Origin: Microthrixaceae bacterium | GTDB lineage: Bacteria; Actinomycetota; Acidimicrobiia; Acidimicrobiales; DATDAH01 | Direction: 5' to 3' | Length of the DNA: 36,586 bases | Assembly (NCBI GenBank): GCA_020637195.1 | Contig: JACJWK010000026.1 | Location: forward strand, 1 to 36,586 | Part shown: positions 28,472 to 36,586 of the stretch, in pieces | Layout of the letters: every line of letters begins with the position of its first letter | Numbering within the stretch: the first letter of the stretch is position 1 | Notes under the pieces: model-generated | The model's input: only the letters and a program-made list of their open reading frames with translations | Databases searched by the model: none | What the model was told of the DNA's origin: nothing | Made by a program: the position numbers and the translations under genes

Positions 28472-30135
28472 CCACCGACGTCCCGCCCACGGCGTGGGCC
28501 CCCGCGGTCGTCGCCGACGCGCCCGTCGCCGGTTCGCACCGCTGGTTCGCGCGCCTCGCCCCGGTGGGCGCGCTGGCCGCGGCCGTCCTCCTGGCTGCGC
28601 GTGGCGCCCTCTGGGTCGCGCTGACCCTGGCCGTCGCCGTGCTCGCGCTCGTGCAGGCGCGGACGGTGTCGCCCCGCTTCCGGGCGCGGTTCGAGGCCAC
28701 CCTGACCCGCGTCGCCGCCGCGATCGGCCGTGCCGTGGGCACGGCGCTGTCGTGGGCCCTGCTGTCGCTGGTCTTCGTCGCGGTCATCGTGCCGGTGTGG
28801 GTGCTGACGGTCCCGTTCCACCGGCGGCGCTTCGGCCGCCCCCGGGGCGTGCGCGGCGATGGGTGGATCGCCCGGCGGCGCCGACGTCGACCCGGCCCAT
28901 CGCGCCTACGGCCCCGAGCGGGCTTCGCCGACGGCGCCGCCCCGCCCACCGCCCGCCACGAGGCCGACCGCGCGTCCGGCGACGGCCCCGAGGCCACCCC
29001 CGACCGGCGCCCGACGGCGCGTCGGCGCCGTCCCGTGCTCGTCGGCCTCGGCGTGGTGGCGCTGCTCGTCCTCGCCGATCTCACCCTCGGGATCGCGCTC
29101 GCGGCCAGCGGCATCCGGGAGGGCACCCGCGGCGACACCCGGCGCTTCGTCGAGGACGCGGTGACGACGACGCTGAGCGCCCCGCCGATCGCCGACGAGC
29201 CCTGGGTCGACGACTACCGCGAGGCGTTGATCGACTACGAGCTCGACGGCGGCTCGTACACGCCGTTCCTCGTCCGGGCGCCGCGCCCGTTCGAGAGCGA
29301 GTGGCTCAACACCACCGACGAGGAGCGCCGGTCCTACGAGCCCGAGTCGACCACGACCCCACCGCTGCGGGTGGCGTTCTTCGGCGGCTCCACCATGTTC
29401 GGGGTGGGCCAGCGCGACGAGCACACCATCCCCTCGGAGGTGGCCCGCCTCGCCGAGGACGACGGCGTCGCCCTCGAGGTCCACAACTACGGGCTCCCGG
29501 GCTGGGTGGCGTGGCAGGAGGTGCAGTACCTGGAGCGCCTGCTGGCCCGCGGCGAGCGGTACGACCTCGCCGTCTTCTACGACGGCTTCAACGAGCTGCT
29601 GGTGCAGGGCACGGGGTACTCGGCCGACCCCACCCACCTGGGCGCCGATGTCATGGACCGGTTCGCGCGCGACTTCCACGACGAGCACGAGCAGGAGCCG
29701 GCGCCGACCGCCGGGCTCGCCGACCTCGTGGCCACCTACCGGCGCAGCAGCGGCGTGGCTCGGCTGCTCGGCCTCACGGGTGAGGAAGCGACGAGCTCGC
29801 AGGGGGGCATCGCCCGGGCGACGGCCACCCCGGACGAGCAGGCCGCGGCGGCGCTCGACATCTACGGTCGCGCCACCCGCCTCGCCGACGCGCTGACGAC
29901 CGACGAGGCCACGCCGGTCCGGTTCTTCTGGCAGCCCAGCAAGGCCGGCTGGCCCGACGCGCTCCTCGACCGCCTCCCCGCCGGCGTCACCGACCTGTCC
30001 CACGTCCTCGACGGCCGCCAGGACGACCTCTACATCGACGAGGTCCACACCAACGAGGAGGGGGCGCGCCTCGTCGCCGAGGCGATCTGGGCCGAGATCG
30101 GCCCGGGGCTCGAGGCCGCCGCCGGCGAGGGCTGA
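28468..30135 (+). CDS. Membrane-anchored SGNH/GDSL hydrolase, apparent CTG start
   Basis: A 555-aa protein with two or three hydrophobic helices in residues 25-130, a basic linker, another helix near 195-215 and an SGNH domain. FFGGSTMFG carries Ser308 in block I, NYGLPGW and FYDGFNEL are the Gly and Asn blocks, and DEVH gives Asp524/His527. Such proteins add or remove O-acyl groups on glycans outside the cell. No ATG, GTG or TTG in the frame gives a sensible N-terminus: the first, GTG 28564, falls in a helix. CTG 28468 overlaps the upstream stop (CTGA) and follows GGAGAGGG at seven bases, so CTG is the likely start. Confidence 0.82.
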   Translation: MTTDVPPTAWAPAVVADAPVAGSHRWFARLAPVGALAAAVLLAARGALWVALTLAVAVLALVQARTVSPRFRARFEATLTRVAAAIGRAVGTALSWALLSLVFVAVIVPVWVLTVPFHRRRFGRPRGVRGDGWIARRRRRRPGPSRLRPRAGFADGAAPPTARHEADRASGDGPEATPDRRPTARRRRPVLVGLGVVALLVLADLTLGIALAASGIREGTRGDTRRFVEDAVTTTLSAPPIADEPWVDDYREALIDYELDGGSYTPFLVRAPRPFESEWLNTTDEERRSYEPESTTTPPLRVAFFGGSTMFGVGQRDEHTIPSEVARLAEDDGVALEVHNYGLPGWVAWQEVQYLERLLARGERYDLAVFYDGFNELLVQGTGYSADPTHLGADVMDRFARDFHDEHEQEPAPTAGLADLVATYRRSSGVARLLGLTGEEATSSQGGIARATATPDEQAAAALDIYGRATRLADALTTDEATPVRFFWQPSKAGWPDALLDRLPAGVTDLSHVLDGRQDDLYIDEVHTNEEGARLVAEAIWAEIGPGLEAAAGEG

Positions 30136-30148
30136 GCCGCCGCGGCGG

Positions 30149-30544
30149 TCAGCTGCCCGAGAGCTGCTTGAGGATCTGCTTGGCCACGGCCACGTTCATC
30201 TCGTAGATGGCGTCGCGGCCGGTGTCGCGCACCTCTTTGACCACGCCGCCGCCGGTGGCGTCCTCGATGGCCCCCACCCCGGAGATGAGGGCGTTGCGGG
30301 TGGCGTCGGTGGCCTTGTAGCCCATCCCGGTCAGGCGTTGGAACACCTCGTGCTGGGCGATGGGGGCGGGGGCGGACTGGGCGATGATGCGCAGCGCGTC
30401 CTTGGTGACCTCGGCCCCCTGGGCGATGGCCTCGGACGGGGTGAGCGGGCCCTCGGGCTCGGCCTCGACCGTCTCGAGCCACTCCCGCACCTGCTTGACG
30501 ACGTGCGCGTGGTCGTCGCCCTCGAAGGTCACGGTCACCGGCAT
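30149..30544 (-). CDS. Hypothetical protein of 131 aa
   Basis: Not recognised. The protein is mostly helical, soluble and lacks Cys. A central part (about residues 55-100, APIAQHEVFQRLTGMGYKAT) could be a winged-helix-like unit, but no signature decides it. The start is ATG 30544 with TACCGT seven bases upstream. It is convergent with the SGNH hydrolase and precedes nothing on its strand, so it is a single-gene unit, 38 bp downstream of the PLP decarboxylase. Confidence 0.65.
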   Translation of the reverse strand: MPVTVTFEGDDHAHVVKQVREWLETVEAEPEGPLTPSEAIAQGAEVTKDALRIIAQSAPAPIAQHEVFQRLTGMGYKATDATRNALISGVGAIEDATGGGVVKEVRDTGRDAIYEMNVAVAKQILKQLSGS

Positions 30545-30551
30545 GCCCGAA

Positions 30552-30557
30552 ACGGTA
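30552..30557 (-). promoter_or_regulatory. -10 box TACCGT, leaderless transcript
   Basis: The minus strand reads TACCGT, seven bases, then the ATG at 30544. Confidence 0.4.
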
Positions 30558-30582
30558 CCCGGCCGGCCGGCGCCGCCGGCGG

Positions 30583-32010
30583 TCAGGCCCGCGCGGCGAT
30601 GCGGGCCCACGCCGCCTCGACGTGGCGGCGCTCGGTGTGGGTCTGCCCCACGCACAGGCGCAGGGTGAGGCGGTCGTCGAGGCGGGTGTGGGTGAGGTGC
30701 AGCGCCCCCGACGCGTTGCAGGCGTCGAGGATGCGCTGGTTGGCGTCGTCGCCGCCGACGTGGCGGAAGCACACCAGGTTGAGCGGCACCGGTGCCGCCA
30801 CCTCGAAGCGGTCGTCGGCCTCGATCCACCCGACGAGCTCCCGGGTGAGCTCGACGTGGCGGCGGACGTGGTGGCGCAGGCCCTCGGCGCCGTAGTGGCG
30901 GATGACCAGCCACAGCTTGAGGGCGCGGAACCGCCGGCCCAGCGGCACGTGCCAGTCGCGGTAGTCGACCACGGCGCCCGCCTCGGAGGCGGCGTTGCGG
31001 AGGTACTCGGGCAGCACCGACAGCGCCCCGATCAGGGCCGACCGGTCGGCCACGTAGAAGCAGTCGCAGTCGAAGTTGGTGAACAGCCACTTGTGCGGGT
31101 CGAAGCAGTAGCTGTCGACCCGGTCGAGCCCGTCGTTCACGAAGCGCAGCTCGGGCACGACCGCGGCCGAGCCGGCCATGGCCGCGTCGACGTGGAGCCA
31201 CAGGCCGTGGCGCTCGCACACGTCGGCGATCGCGGGGACGGGGTCGATCGCGGTGGACGAGGTGGTGCCGACCGTGGCGCACACGAAGAAGGGGCGCCGG
31301 CCGGCGGCCCGATCGGCCTCGACGGCCGCGGCCAGGGCCTCGGGACGCATCGCGAAGGTGTCGTCCACCTCGACGGTGCGCAGGGCCGAGGCGGGCAGGC
31401 CCGCGATGCGCACGTCCTTCTCCACCGAAGAGTGGGCCTGGGTGGAGGTGTAGGCGACGAGGCCGCCGAGGTCGCCGTCGGGCGCGGCGCGGTGGCGGGC
31501 GGCGAGGACCGCGCAGAGCGTGGCGCTCGACGCCGAGTCCTGGATGACGCCTCCCCCCGCCCCATCGCCCCCATCGCCCCCGTCGGACCGGAAGCCGGCG
31601 GGGAGGCCGAGCAGGTCGACGACCCAGTCGAGCACGAGCGTCTCGAGCTCGGTGCAGGCGGGGCTGGTCGCCCACAGCATGCCCTGCACGCCGAGGCCCG
31701 ACGAGAGCAGGTCGCCCAGCACCGAGGGGCCCGACGAGTTGGCGGGGAAGTAGGCGAAGAAGTTGGGGGACTGCCAGTGGGTGACGCCGGGCAGGATCAC
31801 CCGCTCGAGGTCGGCCATGACGTCGTCGAAAGGCTCGGGGTGCTCGGGGGGCGAGTCGGGCAGCTGGGCCCGGACGTCGCCGGGCGCCACCGGGGACAGC
31901 ACCGGGTAGCGCTCGACCTCCTCGTAGTAGCGGGCGAGCCAGTCGACCACCTCGTAGCCCCGCCGGCGGAACTCGTCGGGGCTCATGTGGAAGCCCGGCG
32001 GCTCGCTCAT
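30583..32010 (-). CDS. PLP-dependent group II amino acid decarboxylase (AADC-like)
   Basis: A 475-aa protein. The PLP-binding Lys sits in FDPHKWLFTNFDCD; LHVDAAMAGSA holds the Asp that pairs with the pyridine nitrogen, and THWQSPNFFAYFPANSS near residue 77 is the substrate-side motif of the aromatic amino acid decarboxylase group. It should remove CO2 from an aromatic or related amino acid in the cytosol. A Gly/Asp-rich insert lies near residues 143-152. The ATG at 32010 overlaps the Nudix gene's TGA by four bases, so it is last in a three-gene operon. Substrate cannot be told from sequence; tyrosine, tryptophan or phenylalanine are all possible. Confidence 0.92.
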   Translation of the reverse strand: MSEPPGFHMSPDEFRRRGYEVVDWLARYYEEVERYPVLSPVAPGDVRAQLPDSPPEHPEPFDDVMADLERVILPGVTHWQSPNFFAYFPANSSGPSVLGDLLSSGLGVQGMLWATSPACTELETLVLDWVVDLLGLPAGFRSDGGDGGDGAGGGVIQDSASSATLCAVLAARHRAAPDGDLGGLVAYTSTQAHSSVEKDVRIAGLPASALRTVEVDDTFAMRPEALAAAVEADRAAGRRPFFVCATVGTTSSTAIDPVPAIADVCERHGLWLHVDAAMAGSAAVVPELRFVNDGLDRVDSYCFDPHKWLFTNFDCDCFYVADRSALIGALSVLPEYLRNAASEAGAVVDYRDWHVPLGRRFRALKLWLVIRHYGAEGLRHHVRRHVELTRELVGWIEADDRFEVAAPVPLNLVCFRHVGGDDANQRILDACNASGALHLTHTRLDDRLTLRLCVGQTHTERRHVEAAWARIAARA

Positions 32011-32687
32011 CGCCCGGTCCCGGTGACGAGCAGCAGCAGCTGGTGCAGGATCCGCGCCGTGGCCCCCCAGATGGTGTCGCCGGGCACCTCGAAGAAGTGC
32101 AGCGGGTGGTAGCCCTGGGGGAACCGCCACAGCTCCTGGCGGTACGTGTCCTCGTGGAGCAGCTCGGAGATCGGGACGTGCAGGATCGCCTCGACCTCGT
32201 CCTCCTGGGCCACCAACGCGGGGCGACGGTCGAGACGCCCGACCACGGGCACGATGAGCGAGCCGCTCGAGAACGTGGCGAGGGGGTCGAGCTCGCCGAC
32301 CACCTCGACGTCGGCGGGCACGAGCGCCGTCTCCTCCTCGGCCTCTCGCAGCGCGGTCTCCACCGGGCCCTCGCCGGGCTCGCGTCGGCCCCCGGGGAAG
32401 CTCACCTCACCCTTGTGGGCCCGCAGGTGCTGGGCCCGGCGGGTCAGCACCAGCGCCGCCTCGCCCCCGTCGTCGTACACGGGCACGAGCACGGCGGACG
32501 GCCGCGCCCCCGGGGGTGCGCCGCCGGGCACGGGCCGGGGCTCGCCGAGGCCGCGCACCGCCTCGACCACGCGGTCGACGGTCACGGCCCGCTCCGCCGG
32601 CGCGAGGTGGGCCCACGGCGGCGGCCCCCCGGGACGGTGGTCGGCCGGCCGGGGGATGACCTGCGAGCCGCCGCGCGCGGCGGCCAT
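32007..32687 (-). CDS. Nudix hydrolase, CoA pyrophosphatase-like
   Basis: A 226-aa protein with a Nudix box starting GGRREPGEGPVETALREA and ending EEETAL, including the metal-binding REAEEE. The preceding FPGG and the SVLVPVYDDGG strand match the CoA-pyrophosphatase (NudL) group, which splits CoA to phosphopantetheine and adenosine 3',5'-bisphosphate. That substrate is inferred. The ATG at 32687 shares one base with the upstream stop (TGATG), and the stop overlaps the decarboxylase start (ATGA), so all three genes are coupled. Confidence 0.88.
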   Translation of the reverse strand: MAAARGGSQVIPRPADHRPGGPPPWAHLAPAERAVTVDRVVEAVRGLGEPRPVPGGAPPGARPSAVLVPVYDDGGEAALVLTRRAQHLRAHKGEVSFPGGRREPGEGPVETALREAEEETALVPADVEVVGELDPLATFSSGSLIVPVVGRLDRRPALVAQEDEVEAILHVPISELLHEDTYRQELWRFPQGYHPLHFFEVPGDTIWGATARILHQLLLLVTGTGR

Positions 32688-32842
32688 CAGGGGGTGGGCG
32701 GCTCGACCATGGCCTCGAGGAGCTCTCGGAGGCCACCGGTCTTCAGGTTCTTCATGACCATGCCCGGCGTGGTCTCGCCCTTCTCCCACTCCATCCAGGA
32801 GGCGAGCAGCTTGGCGGGGTCCGGGGGCGGGCGATCGTCCAT
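32687..32842 (-). CDS. Hypothetical 51-aa protein
   Basis: A short soluble protein with many charged residues and the segment LASWMEWEKGETTPGMVMKN; not recognised. It starts at ATG 32842, with TACGCT eight bases upstream, and its TGA shares one base with the Nudix start. A longer frame to 32914 would cross that promoter. The tight coupling supports that it is translated. Confidence 0.6.
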   Translation of the reverse strand: MDDRPPPDPAKLLASWMEWEKGETTPGMVMKNLKTGGLRELLEAMVEPPTP

Positions 32843-32850
32843 GAGGGCCG

Positions 32851-32856
32851 AGCGTA
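32851..32856 (-). promoter_or_regulatory. -10 box TACGCT of the 51-aa/Nudix/decarboxylase operon
   Basis: The minus strand reads TACGCT, eight bases, then ATG 32842. The plus strand has TACCGG at 32855-32860, five bases before GTG 32866, so the two divergent genes may share an overlapping bidirectional promoter here too. Confidence 0.45.
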
Positions 32857-32865
32857 CCGGTCGTT

Positions 32866-33651
32866 GTGCTAGCAAACGGAGCCGTGGCGCGTGCACGCGA
32901 CCCGGAGCAGCCACCGAAGCTGGTCGACAGCTACGGCCTGCTGCTCGTGGTCATCCTCCTCCAGTTCCTGTTGATCCCGCTGCTCGACAACACCCGCTGG
33001 GGCAGCATCATCCAGGGCGTGGTCATGGCCGGCGTGCTGTTGCTGGCGCTGCGCATCTCCCACGTGCACCGGCGGACCCATCAGATCGCCCTGGTGATGG
33101 TGGCGCTGGCCGTCGCCAGCCTCACCGGCAACGCCGCGGCCGGCCTGGAGGACGGCACCGCCTTCTCGAGCATCCTGTTGGGCGTGCTGGCGGTGATCAC
33201 CCCCGCGGTGATCCTCAAGCGCATCTTCGAGCACCCGGTGATCAGCGGTCAGACCGTGCTCGGCGCCATCTGCGCCTACCTGCTGCTCGGCATGGCGTGC
33301 GCGTTCGCCTTCCACGGCATGTGGGCGCTCGACAACGACGCCTTCAAGGGCGACCTGGGGTCGAGCCCGCAGTTCGGCCTGCTCTATTTCAGCTACGTCA
33401 CCCTCGCCACGCTGGGCTACGGCGACATCGTCCCGGTGAGCCAGCTCCCCCGGGCGCTGGCCATGGTCGAGGCCCTGGTGGGACAGATCTTCCTGGTCAC
33501 GCTGGTGGCCGCGCTCGTGGGCAACCTCGGGCGGGTGCGGCGCCGGACGGGGCGCCTGCTCGCGGGCTCCGAGGAGGCGGCGATCGAGCAGGAGGAGGCC
33601 GAGGCGGCCGCCGCCGCGGAGGCGGGCGGGCCGCCGCCCGACGAGGTCTAG
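32866..33651 (+). CDS. Potassium channel-like membrane protein
   Basis: A 261-aa protein with about six hydrophobic segments and, near residue 180, TLATLGYGDIVP, a potassium-channel selectivity filter (TLGYG where TVGYG is most common), preceded by a pore helix and followed by a final helix. The C-terminus is a Glu/Ala-rich coil. It probably conducts K+ across the cytoplasmic membrane as a tetramer; no RCK or nucleotide domain is present. The GTG at 32866 was chosen because a weak TACCGG box is close upstream; GTG 32884 is an alternative that drops six residues. Its stop codon overlaps that of the convergent SRPBCC gene. Confidence 0.83.
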   Translation: MLANGAVARARDPEQPPKLVDSYGLLLVVILLQFLLIPLLDNTRWGSIIQGVVMAGVLLLALRISHVHRRTHQIALVMVALAVASLTGNAAAGLEDGTAFSSILLGVLAVITPAVILKRIFEHPVISGQTVLGAICAYLLLGMACAFAFHGMWALDNDAFKGDLGSSPQFGLLYFSYVTLATLGYGDIVPVSQLPRALAMVEALVGQIFLVTLVAALVGNLGRVRRRTGRLLAGSEEAAIEQEEAEAAAAAEAGGPPPDEV

Positions 33652-34031
33652 GCCTCGACCTTGTCCTTCAGGGCGCCGAGCGCGCCCTGGTAGATGCCCG
33701 AGAACAGCGCGGCGCCCTCGGGCTCGACGTCGACCCGCCAGGTGACCGTGGTGCCGCCGTCGGCGCCGTCGTGCACGGTGATGACGGCCAGGTGGCTCTC
33801 GACCGGGACGGGACCGTCGACGATCGAGTAGCTGATGCTGCGGGCGTCCTCGTCGCGCGCCGTCAGCTGCTCTTTGATCTCCATGCCCATCATCTCGATG
33901 GTGCGCACGTCGCCGTCGACCGTGCACCGGTCGAGCCCCGGCATCCAGTCGAGCCCCCCGAAGTCCCCCACGACGGCCCACACGTCCGCCGGCGTCGCGT
34001 CGATCTCGATCTCCACCGTCTCCGATTCCAT
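33648..34031 (-). CDS. SRPBCC family protein
   Basis: A 127-aa protein with the START/polyketide-cyclase fold pattern: VEIEIDATPADVWAVVGDF at the N-terminus, a beta-rich middle and a long C-terminal helix (ALFSGIYQGALGALKDKVEA). The family binds hydrophobic ligands in a helix-grip cavity; the ligand is unknown. The start is ATG 34031 with TAGGGT eight bases upstream. Stops of this gene and the channel gene overlap as CTAG at 33648-33651. Confidence 0.82.
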   Translation of the reverse strand: MESETVEIEIDATPADVWAVVGDFGGLDWMPGLDRCTVDGDVRTIEMMGMEIKEQLTARDEDARSISYSIVDGPVPVESHLAVITVHDGADGGTTVTWRVDVEPEGAALFSGIYQGALGALKDKVEA

Positions 34032-34039
34032 GCGCCGAG

Positions 34040-34045
34040 ACCCTA
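34040..34045 (-). promoter_or_regulatory. -10 box TAGGGT, leaderless SRPBCC transcript
   Basis: The minus strand reads TAGGGT, eight bases, then the ATG at 34031. It lies just downstream of the groEL terminator hairpin. Confidence 0.5.
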
Positions 34046-34070
34046 GACGACCGACCCGACGGAAAAACCG

Positions 34071-34105
34071 AAGAGCGGCCGGCCCCGAAGGGGCCGGCCG
34101 CTCTT
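34071..34105 (-). terminator. Rho-independent terminator of groES-groEL
   Basis: Perfect 16-bp arms (34071-34086 and 34090-34105) enclose the loop GAA. On the minus strand the stem is followed, after CGG, by TTTTT at 34061-34067. The groEL stop is about 170 bases upstream. Confidence 0.85.
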
Positions 34106-34163
34106 GCGACTCGGAATGAGCTGGGTGGTGCTGTGGCCTCGCCCGGAGCGACGCGCGAGCCCC

Positions 34164-34254
34164 GGGGGGTGGCGCCGGAACGGCTTCGGCCCACGCGCAA
34201 GAACGAGCATGGGCCGAAACGGAATCCGGCGACCGGACCCGCCGGGGCGGTCAG
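34164..34254 (-). repeat. Dispersed hairpin repeat, copy B (downstream of groEL)
   Basis: This 91-bp element matches copy A at 23746-23834. The hairpin arms here are TTCGGCCCA (34185-34193) and TGGGCCGAA (34210-34218). They differ from those of copy A yet pair fully, so pairing has been kept while sequence changed. It lies 19 bp after the groEL stop in the direction of transcription. Confidence 0.8.
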
Positions 34255-34273
34255 CCGCGCCCCGACCAAGAGG

Positions 34274-35920
<1,647 letters not shown>

Positions 35921-35927
35921 GGGCGAC

Positions 35928-36218
35928 CTACTTGACGATCGCGAGGACGTCGCGGGCCGAGAGGATCAGGAGATCCTGGCCGCCCGAGGTGATCTCGGTG
36001 CCGCCGTACTTGCTGTAGACGACGGTGTCGCCGACGGAGACGTCCATCGGGATGAGCTCGCCGGTGTTGTCCGAGCGCTTGCCCGGCCCCACGGCCAGGA
36101 CCTCGCCCTGCTGGGGCTTCTCCTTGGCGGTGTCGGGGATGACCAGGCCGCTGGCGGTGGTCTCCTCGGACTCGCCGGGCTTGACGACGATGCGGTCGTC
36201 GAGGGGCTGGAGGTTCAT
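35928..36218 (-). CDS. groES: Co-chaperonin GroES (10 kDa)
   Basis: A 96-aa protein of normal GroES length. It begins NLQPLDDRIVVKPGESEETTASG, including the mobile loop, and contains GDTVVYSKYGGTEI near the C-terminus. It caps the GroEL cavity. The ATG at 36218 has GGGAG eight bases upstream. Transcription should start inside or just before the CIRCE operator at 36262-36288, so HrcA control of the operon is likely. Confidence 0.97.
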   Translation of the reverse strand: MNLQPLDDRIVVKPGESEETTASGLVIPDTAKEKPQQGEVLAVGPGKRSDNTGELIPMDVSVGDTVVYSKYGGTEITSGGQDLLILSARDVLAIVK

Positions 36219-36261
36219 TCGGGTTACTCCCTGTCGTCGCTGACGGTGGTTCGGACTGGTC

Positions 36262-36288
36262 TTAGCACTCTCAAGTGCCGAGTGCTAA
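36262..36288. promoter_or_regulatory. CIRCE operator (HrcA binding site)
   Basis: TTAGCACTC (36262-36270), nine bases, GAGTGCTAA (36280-36288): an exact match to the CIRCE consensus. HrcA bound here would block groES-groEL transcription until heat stress. Confidence 0.95.
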
Positions 36289-36317
36289 GGCTAGGGGACC
36301 CGCCCCGACGTCGGCAA
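36288..36317 (-). promoter_or_regulatory. groES-groEL promoter
   Basis: On the minus strand TTGCCG (36312-36317) and TAGCCT (36288-36293) are 18 bp apart. The start site would fall within the CIRCE element, which suits repression by HrcA. Confidence 0.65.
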
Positions 36318-36385
36318 CCCGGCGGGCACCTTCGCCACGGCGTCCGGCTCGCCGACGCGGTGTCGGCGGGCAGGGCGCCGAAGGC

Positions 36386-36405
36386 GTGCTGTTATGATGT
36401 AGCAC
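36386..36405 (+). promoter_or_regulatory. Promoter and possible operator of the VapB-like gene
   Basis: TATGAT (36393-36398) lies eight bases before ATG 36407, and the arms GTGCT (36386-36390) and AGCAC (36401-36405) flank it as an inverted repeat. An antitoxin often binds such a palindrome to control its own operon. Confidence 0.5.
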
Positions 36406-36406
36406 C

Positions 36407-36586
36407 ATGCGCACACAGATCGCGCTGGAGGCCACCCAGCACGCCCGGGCCAAGCAGAAGGCGGCCAGTCTCGGCATCACGCTCGCCGAGTACATCCGCC
36501 GCCTCGTCGACCGCGACCTCGCCGGCGCCGCGCCCGAGGCGTCGCCCTTGCGGATGGCCGCGACCTGCTCGGCAGTGCGCGCCTGG
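36407..36586 (+). CDS. VapB-like ribbon-helix-helix antitoxin, 3'-truncated
   Basis: The frame runs from ATG 36407 to the window edge (60 codons). The first 38 residues, MRTQIALEATQHARAK, then AASLGITLAEYIRRLVDRDL, match the N-terminal strand and two helices of ribbon-helix-helix antitoxins such as VapB. Residues after about 42 look less typical, so the frame there is uncertain. A PIN-domain toxin gene would be expected just beyond the window; it cannot be seen. Confidence 0.6.
   Translation, partial: MRTQIALEATQHARAKQKAASLGITLAEYIRRLVDRDLAGAAPEASPLRMAATCSAVRAW

Overview
The window is very GC-rich and carries an actinobacterial gene set: an F420-type LLM oxidoreductase, a GuaB3-type enzyme next to guaA, a CIRCE-controlled groES-groEL operon, PcrA and ZapE. 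Many genes have a TANNNT -10 box only 6-8 nt before the start codon, which suggests leaderless mRNAs. Together with the DUF1800/DUF1501 pair, this fits an uncultured-type or deep actinobacterium, perhaps class Acidimicrobiia. That placement is an inference; no rRNA or tRNA gene was seen.

Layout. (1) 1-3.1 kb, plus strand: the end of a sulfotransferase, an extended SDR epimerase and a polytopic membrane protein, probably an envelope glycan group. (2) 3.16-5.77 kb, minus strand: a stand-alone B12-binding mutase domain, sucC and sucD, joined by one-base stop/start overlaps and a 31-bp duplicated ribosome-binding-site leader. (3) 5.8-9.25 kb: a small anchored protein, an acyl-CoA synthetase and a YibE/F membrane protein. 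(4) 9.3-15.5 kb: the most unusual part. Two divergent operons hold two SipW-type (Ser/His) signal peptidases, one fused to a secreted multidomain tail, two TasA/camelysin-like exported proteins, and a membrane GGDEF-EAL protein whose gene is translationally coupled between a peptidase and a substrate. (5) 15.5-23.6 kb: pcrA, a dienelactone hydrolase and an LLM oxidoreductase sharing one overlapping bidirectional promoter, zapE, and a DUF1800-DUF1501 pair in which DUF1800 has a disrupted 3' end. (6) 23.9-26.6 kb: guaB3-guaA. (7) 26.8-30.1 kb: an ArnT-like glycosyltransferase followed by an SGNH hydrolase that apparently begins at CTG. (8) 30.1-34.0 kb: an unknown small protein, a 51-aa protein/Nudix/PLP-decarboxylase operon, a potassium channel-like protein and an SRPBCC protein. 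(9) 34.3-36.6 kb: groES-groEL, then a truncated VapB-like antitoxin gene at the edge.

The leading candidate for a new system is 9299-15460. Its genes suggest a surface fibre or matrix pathway: dedicated SipW-like peptidases mature TasA-like proteins, one peptidase carries its own substrate in cis, and c-di-GMP synthesis or breakdown is encoded in the same transcript. Non-coding points of note are a two-copy hairpin repeat downstream of guaA and groEL, a perfect 21-bp-arm palindrome beside a four-unit G-rich repeat, and the sucC-sucD leader duplication.
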